NCBI GenBank assembly: GCA_020723935.1
Contig: DYHY01000013.1
Span: forward strand, 1 to 21,561
From: Candidatus Micrarchaeum sp.
Lineage (GTDB): Archaea > SpSt-1190 > DYHY01
Direction: 5' to 3'
Length of the DNA stretch: 21,561 nt
This document shows positions 14,707-21,000 of the stretch, one piece after another. The position numbers were made by a program, and so were the translations under genes. The notes below the pieces were generated by a model. That model saw only the letters and a list, made by a program, of their open reading frames with translations, was not told the DNA's origin and searched no databases. Every line of letters starts with the position of its first letter. Within the stretch, counting starts at the first letter, position 1.

Positions 14707-15000
14707 CTTGAACCCATTTTCTTTCGGGAAAGAAACTCCGTTCACGGGCGTAAGAAAGCCTGCGGGTTCGGATGCGAACCCGCCCTTTGGTCGAACTCTC
14801 ATAAAGTTTGGTTGCGAATCCCGTCGGCCGCACTCCATCCGCAAGGAGGGACCGTCGTTCCTGCCGCCAAGAATGCCGAGGTCCTGCTCCGCAGAGCATG
14901 TCCAGCGAGAGCATTCGTGGGGGGCCGCCGGCCGCACGTGCCCCGCCCTGCCGGTCGGCCCGGCCGCACTCCGCGCGCGAAGGCGGTGGGACAGGCAACG
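14707..15000. other. Noncoding stretch with hairpins and tRNA 3'-end-like fragments
   Basis: No gene is supported here. A TTTCTTTC-GG-GAAAGAAA hairpin (14718-14735) follows tRNA-Gly and could end its transcript. A second perfect hairpin has stem GCGGGTTCG/CGAACCCGC (14762-14783). Bases 14817-14833 (AATCCCGTCGGCCGCACT) repeat the tRNA-Gly 3' end (AATCCCGCTGGCCGCACT) with two changes, 125 bases downstream, without the rest of a tRNA. The 12-mer CGGCCGCACTCC occurs at 14825-14836 and 14961-14972. CTCCGCAGAG at 14887-14896 is the reverse complement of part of the 20-bp repeat unit. Confidence 0.6.
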
Positions 15001-15009
15001 CTTTTTTAC
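15001..15009 (+). promoter_or_regulatory. TATA box for the SpoIIM-like gene
   Basis: CTTTTTTAC is centred 26 bases before ATG 15031. It supports that start and a leaderless mRNA. Confidence 0.55.
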
Positions 15010-15030
15010 CCGGCGCTCCTCGGAACTGCG

Positions 15031-15504
15031 ATGGCATCCAGGAAGGCGCGCCGCGAGACGCCCGGCCTTCGCGTCGTCGTCTTGGGCCTGTGCGCCGGCG
15101 CGCTCCTCGGCGCGCTCTGCGGGGCGGCGATCGTCCTCCTCCTCGCCTCGCGCAACGCTCACATGAGCTACAACATCCTCCTGAGGGGCGGCGCGCCCTT
15201 CACCGTCGCGCGGCTTTTTGCTGGGAACTCGCTCCTCGCCCTCCTCCTGCATTACGTCCCGGCGCTGGCGAAGCGCAGCAGGAGCCTTCCCGCGATCCTG
15301 ATAGGCACGGTGGGCTTCGTCCTCGGCTTCTTCCTCGCGACCGCCGACATGCGCCCGCAGGACCTCCTCCTGCGCCTGCCGCACACGGTCCTGGAGGTCT
15401 TCGCGTATGTGATCGCCGCGCGGGGCGGAAGGCTCTGGCCGGTCTTCCCGGCCATCGCCGCGGCCTCCCTCTTCGAGTGGGCCCTCGTCCTCAGGCCGGC
15501 CTAG
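15031..15504 (+). CDS. SpoIIM (DUF95)-like integral membrane protein
   Basis: The 157-residue protein has a short basic N-terminus (MASRKARRETPG) followed by about four membrane segments: VVVLGLCAGALLGALCGAAI, the region FAGNSLLALLLHYVPAL, AILIGTVGFVLGFFLA and VFPAIAAASLFEWALVL. The order of an internal N-rich helix, a G-rich helix and LPHTVLEVFAYVIAARGGRL matches the SpoIIM/DUF95 pattern of a PHxxxE motif next to an Ala/Gly-rich helix. Archaeal members are common and of unknown function; the sporulation name does not apply. An upstream reading frame joins it but crosses the tRNA and is not coding; the TATA box supports ATG 15031. The stop is TAG. Confidence 0.65.
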   Translation: MASRKARRETPGLRVVVLGLCAGALLGALCGAAIVLLLASRNAHMSYNILLRGGAPFTVARLFAGNSLLALLLHYVPALAKRSRSLPAILIGTVGFVLGFFLATADMRPQDLLLRLPHTVLEVFAYVIAARGGRLWPVFPAIAAASLFEWALVLRPA

Positions 15505-15521
15505 GGCGCCCCTGCGCAAGC

Positions 15522-15530
15522 CATAAAAGG
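15522..15530 (+). promoter_or_regulatory. TATA box for the DUF1858 gene
   Basis: CATAAAAGG is centred about 42 bases before ATG 15567, giving a leader of roughly 16 bases. Confidence 0.45.
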
Positions 15531-15566
15531 GGGTTCCACGGCGCGCCAGCCGGGTAAATAGTCGCA

Positions 15567-15911
15567 ATGGCGAAGAAATCGGGATCCGGATCAACCAAGA
15601 AGACCGCGCGCAAGGCGGGCTCCAAGAAACGGGGCGCTGCTAGGAGAAGCGCGGGCTCCAAAAAGAAGGCCGCGAAGGCGGAAGCGCTTCTTGTCACCAA
15701 GGACATAACGATCGGGGAGGTCGTCCAGCGCTACCCGGGGGCGGCGCCGGTCATGCTTGACTACGGCCTGCACTGCATAGGCTGCCACATCAACCCGTTC
15801 GAATCCGTCGAGCAGGGCGCGATGGGCCACGGGATGGACAAGAAGACCTTCGAGCGCATGATGGCCGACGTGAATAAGGCGGCCGCATCCGCGGCAAAGA
15901 AGCGCCGCTGA
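15567..15911 (+). CDS. DUF1858 protein with histone H1-like basic tail
   Basis: The 114-residue protein has two parts. Residues 1-40 are almost only Lys, Ala, Arg, Ser and Gly, as in H1-like tails. Residues 42-104 are a DUF1858 domain: TKDITIGEVVQRYPGAAPVM, YGLHCIGCH with C70 and C73, NPFESVEQGAMGHGM, and a short closing helix, then a second basic patch ending KKRR. DUF1858 domains are small helical dimers with a CxxC pair, found alone or beside hybrid-cluster and ScdA-type proteins, and may sense or bind redox-active metal; the exact role is not known. The tail suggests nucleic-acid binding or a disordered linker. A joint DNA-binding redox role is inference. Confidence 0.8.
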   Translation: MAKKSGSGSTKKTARKAGSKKRGAARRSAGSKKKAAKAEALLVTKDITIGEVVQRYPGAAPVMLDYGLHCIGCHINPFESVEQGAMGHGMDKKTFERMMADVNKAAASAAKKRR

Positions 15912-15935
15912 AGGCGGGGGCGCGGCGAGAAGCAA

Positions 15936-16008
15936 AAGACCATCAGAAGCTACTCCTGTTCTTCATCTCCCTTGCGGGATTGGAGTGTGTTCACCTCATC
16001 ATCTGGCG
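15936..16008 (-). ncRNA. Candidate C/D box sRNA
   Basis: On the minus strand, box C ATGATGA (16002-15996) and box D CTGA (15946-15943) are 49 bases apart, a normal archaeal size. GCCA just before the C box can pair with TGGT just after the D box as a terminal stem. A weak C'-like GATGAAG lies at 15967-15961; no clear D' box is seen. A TATA box lies about 26 bases before the predicted 5' end, and TTTT follows the stem. A competing CCTCATC/GATGAGG hairpin over box C weakens the call. Confidence 0.4.
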
Positions 16009-16027
16009 ATGAGGGGATAGGACACGT

Positions 16028-16037
16028 CCTTTTAATG
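16028..16037 (-). promoter_or_regulatory. TATA box upstream of the candidate sRNA
   Basis: Minus-strand CATTAAAAGG lies in a region with no minus-strand gene. Its expected start site, near 16007, falls just before the C box. Confidence 0.4.
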
Positions 16038-16070
16038 CGTAGGCCGCCTGCGGCCGGGCGACCCAGCCAT

Positions 16071-16080
16071 TTTTTATAAA
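16071..16080 (+). promoter_or_regulatory. TATA box for the DUF1616-like gene
   Basis: TTTTTATAAA is centred about 30 bases before ATG 16107. It excludes GTG 16089, which would lie upstream of the transcription start. Confidence 0.65.
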
Positions 16081-16106
16081 GAGCCCGGGTGGCTCCCGCG
16101 GGCAAG

Positions 16107-16562
16107 ATGGCGAAAGCCGCGGCTGCGAAGAAGGCTTTCAGAGGAGGCGCGAAAAGGGGCGCGCAGGGCAAGGGAACCCTCCTTTCCGGCATCGGGCCGT
16201 TCGTCGCCGACGAGAGGTTCGGTCCGTTCGCAGCCATCCTCCTCGTGATTCTCCACGTCGTCAACACTTTCGTCGCGAAGAATGGCGTCCTGCAGGTCCC
16301 CCTGGGCCTCGCCGCGGTCTTCCTCGTCCCGGGCTACCTGTGGCTCGACGTCCTCTCGGGAAAGCTGAGGATATCAGAGATTTCCGAGAGAGTGGTGACG
16401 TCCATAGCCCTCAGCATCGGCCTCGTGATACTCGTCATGACTGTTTCCTCTCTCCTCCTGCACGTCCCGGTGACCCAGGGGAACACCGTCATTGCGCTTT
16501 CCGCAGTCTCGCTAGCCGGAATAGGGGCGCGGGTGGTCTTCCTGAGGAAGCGTATACTCTAA
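16107..16562 (+). CDS. DUF1616-like integral membrane protein
   Basis: From ATG 16107 the protein has 151 residues. A basic Ala/Lys tail (MAKAAAAKKAFRGGAKRG) precedes about four membrane segments: FGPFAAILLVILHVVNTFVA, LGLAAVFLVPGYLWLDVL, VVTSIALSIGLVILVMTVSS and VIALSAVSLAGIGARVVFL. The PGY in the second helix, the ISERVVTSIALSIGL lead into the third and the overall layout match archaeal DUF1616 proteins. These often occur as membrane domains linked to cell-surface or glycan functions, but no reaction is established. Start choice rests on the TATA box. It ends 56 bases before the next gene, which has its own TATA box. Confidence 0.65.
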   Translation: MAKAAAAKKAFRGGAKRGAQGKGTLLSGIGPFVADERFGPFAAILLVILHVVNTFVAKNGVLQVPLGLAAVFLVPGYLWLDVLSGKLRISEISERVVTSIALSIGLVILVMTVSSLLLHVPVTQGNTVIALSAVSLAGIGARVVFLRKRIL

Positions 16563-16586
16563 CAGTTGCTTTTGCATGTCATTTTG

Positions 16587-16594
16587 TATTTATA
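16587..16594 (+). promoter_or_regulatory. TATA box that sets the GTG start of the redox protein
   Basis: TATTTATA predicts transcription from about 16617. This puts GTG 16618 at the 5' end of the mRNA and leaves ATG 16576 upstream of the promoter. Confidence 0.55.
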
Positions 16595-16617
16595 CCGAGG
16601 AGCGACGCCAAGGATTT

Positions 16618-16884
16618 GTGGTGGCTGCCGAAGTTTTCGTCTCCGACGATTGTCCTCGGTGTAAGAAGCTCCTTGACGAGATGAGAAAGCAACTGGGGGA
16701 GAAGTTTTCCAGGGCTGTCGTCGTGAAGAACGTCGACAGCGAGGAGGAATCGCAGCGCGACCTCCTGCGCCTTAACTTCCTCAGCACGCCGGTGATAAAG
16801 GTCGAGGGCCGCGCGTTCGTATTCAGCCAGATGAACGAGTCCTCCATCCAGCAGGTCTGCACCAACCTCGCCGCCAAGGTCTGA
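16618..16884 (+). CDS. Small glutaredoxin/thioredoxin-like protein with CPRC
   Basis: From GTG 16618 this is an 88-residue single-domain thioredoxin fold. The active-site motif is CPRC at residues 12-15, after the first strand AEVFVSDD. A cis-Pro type STPVIKVEG follows, with the usual strand-helix ending. It would act as a thiol-disulfide or glutaredoxin-like carrier in the cytoplasm; its partner is unknown. The longer reading from ATG 16576 adds 14 residues but would start before the TATA box. GTG 16621 is a further alternative. It converges with the geranylgeranyl-reductase-family gene, with 15 bases between them. Confidence 0.75.
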   Translation: MVAAEVFVSDDCPRCKKLLDEMRKQLGEKFSRAVVVKNVDSEEESQRDLLRLNFLSTPVIKVEGRAFVFSQMNESSIQQVCTNLAAKV

Positions 16885-16899
16885 GGAGCCGCGTTTCCC

Positions 16900-17949
16900 C
16901 TAGAATCCGAGGTAGAGCAGGAGGTATTTTGCCAGCATCGCCCAGTTGCGCGGCTTGCTGAAGATCTTCACGACGGCTTTCGTGTGGAAATCCATGTCCC
17001 CGTGGCTCTTGAGTTCGTCCAGGTTCTCCCGGGAAAATCTCATGAGCCTGTCGTAGTCCGCCTCCGAGAGCCGCGAGAGGACTCGGCGCACCGCGACGGA
17101 GGTCGCAAGCTCGCGGCCGATCTTCCTCCTCCAGAGCCCGTCGTATTCGGCGGGATTCTCGACGCTCTTTGCCGCGATCTCCGCGCACATCATCCCCGTT
17201 ATTATCCCGCCACCGGTAGTCGCCTTCACCTGGCCGGCCGCGTCGCCGACGAGGATCTTGTTCCCAAAGACGCACCTCCGGAACGGGCCTCCGGTGACGA
17301 CGTGGCTCCCCTGGCGCTCCTTGATGACAAACCCCTTGAGGCGCTTCTTCATGAAAGCCTCCAGGAGGTCCTTGGGGAGCTTGGAGGTGGCGACGCCGAT
17401 CTTCGCCAGCTGCCTGTCCTCGGGGACTATCCAAGCGAAGAAGTCGCTCCTGAGGAAATGGAGCTCGACGAAATCGGTGTCCAGGGTCTCGGAGGTCCTG
17501 ACGAGGTACTGGACCGCCGGGAGGGTCCCAAGCTTGAGGCCTAGCTTCGGCAAGGTCCTGCTCGTGGCCCCGTCCGCGACTATCACCCTCTTGGACCGCG
17601 GGAAGGAGAACGCGTCGGCGCCCCGGTTGAACTCTATCCTCGCGCCCGCGGAAACCGCGAGGTCCGCGAGGTGCTGGTCGAAGCCCGCGCGGTCTATCAC
17701 GGTCGCCTCCGTCCTCCCGCGCTCGAGCTCGAAGGACTCGTTCCTCGAGAAGAAGCGTGCCCCCTTCACCTTGTTGAACTTCAGGGAATCGGGAACGTGC
17801 AGGACCTCGTCAATCCTCCCGGAGACCAGGCCCGTGCAGTGCTCCGGCCGGCCGATGCGGGAATGCTCCTCATAGACGACGCACGAGTCGCCCAGGTGCT
17901 TCGCCGCCCAAAGGCCTGCGGAGCCGCCGCCTATGACGTGTATGACCAT
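16900..17949 (-). CDS. Geranylgeranyl reductase-family flavoprotein
   Basis: The 349-residue protein has the p-hydroxybenzoate-hydroxylase-like FAD fold. It carries the dinucleotide motif GGGSAGLWAA at residues 7-16, the family phrase GRPEHCTGLVSGR with C38, and the second FAD motif VGDAAGQVKATTGGGI with D236. In archaea these enzymes saturate the geranylgeranyl chains of membrane ether lipids, and many genomes carry several copies with different jobs, so the exact substrate is uncertain. It is slightly shorter than typical full reductases of about 390-450 residues. ATG 17949 follows AT-rich TATA candidates. It is divergent from the giant surface-protein gene. The stop is TAG. Confidence 0.85.
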   Translation of the reverse strand: MVIHVIGGGSAGLWAAKHLGDSCVVYEEHSRIGRPEHCTGLVSGRIDEVLHVPDSLKFNKVKGARFFSRNESFELERGRTEATVIDRAGFDQHLADLAVSAGARIEFNRGADAFSFPRSKRVIVADGATSRTLPKLGLKLGTLPAVQYLVRTSETLDTDFVELHFLRSDFFAWIVPEDRQLAKIGVATSKLPKDLLEAFMKKRLKGFVIKERQGSHVVTGGPFRRCVFGNKILVGDAAGQVKATTGGGIITGMMCAEIAAKSVENPAEYDGLWRRKIGRELATSVAVRRVLSRLSEADYDRLMRFSRENLDELKSHGDMDFHTKAVVKIFSKPRNWAMLAKYLLLYLGF

Positions 17950-17966
17950 TCTGCGAGCAGGAAAAG

Positions 17967-17990
17967 CTTATTAGAACGGGAATTTAAAGG
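17967..17990 (-). promoter_or_regulatory. TATA candidates for the geranylgeranyl-reductase gene
   Basis: Two AT-rich elements are present on the minus strand, TCTAATAAGC (17967-17976) and CTTTAAATTCC (near 17980-17990). Either gives a start of transcription within about ten bases of ATG 17949. Confidence 0.5.
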
Positions 17991-18019
17991 TTCTATAATA
18001 GGGCCAGGGCAGGGAAGGC

Positions 18020-18029
18020 TTATAAAATA
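18020..18029 (+). promoter_or_regulatory. TATA box for the giant surface protein
   Basis: TTATAAAATA is centred about 32 bases before ATG 18057, implying a leader of about seven bases. Confidence 0.65.
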
Positions 18030-18056
18030 ATGACCACGGAGAAGTAGTAGATAAAG

Positions 18057-21000
18057 ATGGCTAATCACACAAAGCTCGGAACGGTTCTAGCGCTTGCGTC
18101 GGTTATGTTCGTTTTCGTCCTCGCGATCCTCCTTTCTCCTGGTTTTTCCGCCAACTGCGGCTGCTCGGACTGGCGCGGCAACGGCGGATGCGGCGCGGGC
18201 TGCTGGTTCAGCGGGATAAGCTGCGGCCCGGGCCAGATACAGATGTGCCGCCACGCGGGGAGCCCCAGCTGCGAGAACCTCGTCCCGGGGCATATCTGCT
18301 ACAACCTGTGCAGCTATCTCCTGAACTCCGGGGGCCAGTGCGCCTGCGGCAACTACGTCTGGCCCAGGCAGACCACGACCACGGTGCCTCACACCACGAC
18401 CACGGTGCCTCACACCACGACCACGGTGCCTCACACCACGACGACCAATCCCACGACGATTCCTACGACCGTCTACACGACCACCACGACCGCTCCGCCC
18501 TGCGGGGGCGCCGACATGGAGCGCGACCCGAACAACTGCGGGTATTGCGGGCACATCTGTCCCCCCTGCTACCGCGGGTGCTCCAACGGCATGTGCCAGC
18601 CCAGCGGCAACTGCCCGACCACGACGACGATAGTCTGCAACGGCGTAGACATGAACAGCGACCCGAACAACTGCGGATACTGCGGCCACATCTGCCCGAC
18701 CTGCTACAAGTCCTGCGTCTACGGCATGTGCCAGAACGACGGGACGTGCCCGACCGCGACGACGATCGCCCCGTGCGCCGGCGCGGACCTCAACAGCGAC
18801 AACGGCAACTGCGGATACTGCGGCCACATCTGCCCGGAGGGCTTCTACTGCTCGGGCGGCTCGTGCCAGAAGAAGTTCACGACCCCCGGCTGCAGCGAGG
18901 ACATCGTCTTCTTCGACAACTTCACGAGCGGGGCGGACCCGGGCGGATGGAAGTATTCCGTCGCCGACGGGATCGTCCTCTTCTCCGAGCAGGGCGAATA
19001 TCTCTACATCTCTCCCTATCCCGGGGCCTACACCTACCCCCTTGTCGGGAGGAACGACGCATTCGATAGGGCCACGAACAACTATTTCGTCGAGGCGAGG
19101 ATCCAGTACCCGCGCCTGACCAAATACACGGCCGGCTTCTACGTGGGCTCCTCCGTCTTCAACCCGTCCCTTCGCCTCAACCTCTGGGAGGCGCAGGATC
19201 CGGGGCTCTCCGACGTCCTGATGTTCAACGAGACGAACGGCTCCGCGCGCGCCTTCGCCGTCAGGCCCTTCGGGGACCTTGGCTACTACAACTCCACGAT
19301 CGACAACAACTGGCACCTGGCGCGCCTCGAGGTGCTCTTGAGCGGCTACACGCTCTTCCTGGACGGAAGAAGGGTCGCTTCCGGGTTCGCCGAGCCCCTT
19401 CCGCCAAAGGCGCTCTGGTTCGGCAACAAGCACGTCGCGGGAGCATCCCCCCTGGGGAGCGCGATGCGCGTTGACTGGGTGAAGGTGGGGATACTGTGCC
19501 CGACCACGCCCACGTGCGCAGCGGACACCGCAAACGACGCAAACAACTGCGGATACTGTGGCCACATCTGCCCGGAGGGCTTCTTCTGCTCCGGCGGCAA
19601 CTGCCAGAAGACCTTCGGCTCGACGACAAGCGAGCCGGCGTGCGGGGGAGCCAACCTCAACACCGATCCCCTCAACTGCGGATACTGCGGCCACATCTGC
19701 CCGGAGGGCTTCTACTGCTCCGGCGGCTCGTGCCAGAAGTCCTTTGCGTCAACGACGACGACAGTGAACAACACCAACTGCCCGGGAGTGGACCTCGTCA
19801 CCGACCCTAGGAACTGTGGATACTGCAGGCACGCGTGCCTGGCCGACGAATACTGCGCGGCGGGCGTGTGCAACCAGGTCGCCAAGCCCCAGGAGCTGTG
19901 CTGCGACAACGCGGACAACGACAACAACAGGTTCATTGACGCCGAGGACCTGGGATGCAGGAGGGACTTCTGGTTCGTGAAGGGCCTGAACGATGCCTGC
20001 TACGGCTCGCCCCACCTCTACACCAACAACGTGCAGACAGAGGGCGGCTATCTGACGTGCCCGACCGACACCAACCTCATGCGGCTGTACCTCAAGTCGG
20101 CGACGGAGTCCGGCGACAGCCTCGCGGCGTACGACGGGGCAAACAAGCTCATCTACGTCGTCCCGACGAACTTCAACGGCGGACAGTACGGCTGGACGGA
20201 CTATTTCCCCACGAACAAACTCAAGCTCTCATTCAGGACGGACCCCATCTCCAGCGGCTGGGGCTTTGACGTGGGGAAGGTCGACTGCTTCAACGGGACG
20301 GGCACCTCGCTCCCCAACTACAGCAACTTCACCTGCGACCCCGCGTACTGCGCCGCGAAGACCGGCTACTATTGCAACGGGCCGGTCCGGGAGAGGCGCT
20401 CCTACTTCTGCTCGGAGAGCCTCTGCAAGTTCACGGTGACGCAGTCAAGCCAGGCCAGCGGCTCGTGCGGGGTCCTAGCGATGACGATGAGCACGGACAA
20501 GTACGAGTACGCGCCCGGAGAGACCGTGCGCATATCCGGCGATGTCTACAACGGGTCAAGGCTCTCGCCCGACACGTTCATCGACGTGCAGACCTCGTTC
20601 GGCCGCTGGTCAACCTACTCGGACTTCGCCGGCAGGTATTCGCTCTCCATCCATTCCCCGCCCGCGGGGCTCTACGAGATATCGGCGCGGGCCTTCAACA
20701 GGCCCGCCGGCGACGTCATAGCCCACGCCGAAAGGTGGTTCGTGCGCCAGAAGAACGACCTGAAGGTCGACGCGCAGGTGAGCCCCCTGACGGTGAAGCT
20801 GGGGGAGGCGTCCACGGTCTCGGGCAAGGTCTGGGACAGGGGCTTCCCCGTGAGCAGCGCGAGCGTCGAGGTGCGCGCCCCCTGGAGCACCTACCACACC
20901 GCGACCAACCAGTTCGGCGAGTTCTCCTACGACATATCGAGCGCCTGGATCGGGAACAACAACGTCACGGTCTTCGCGCAGAAGGACGGCGTGTCCGGCA

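Noticed and set aside
14762-14833. A second or split tRNA gene after tRNA-Gly
   Set aside because: Only the 3' acceptor-like end is present; the T stem does not pair and no matching 5' acceptor strand is found, so it is reported as a fragment.
14500-15030. Upstream extension of the SpoIIM-like frame
   Set aside because: The frame runs through tRNA-Gly and hairpin DNA; the TATA box at 15001-15009 and ATG 15031 mark the real gene.
18087-19694. A 535-codon open frame on the minus strand
   Set aside because: It is the antisense of the Cys/Thr-rich repeats of the surface protein. The product is a low-complexity Val/Ala/Arg/Gly string with no family resemblance, and the plus-strand frame has a signal peptide and recognisable modules.
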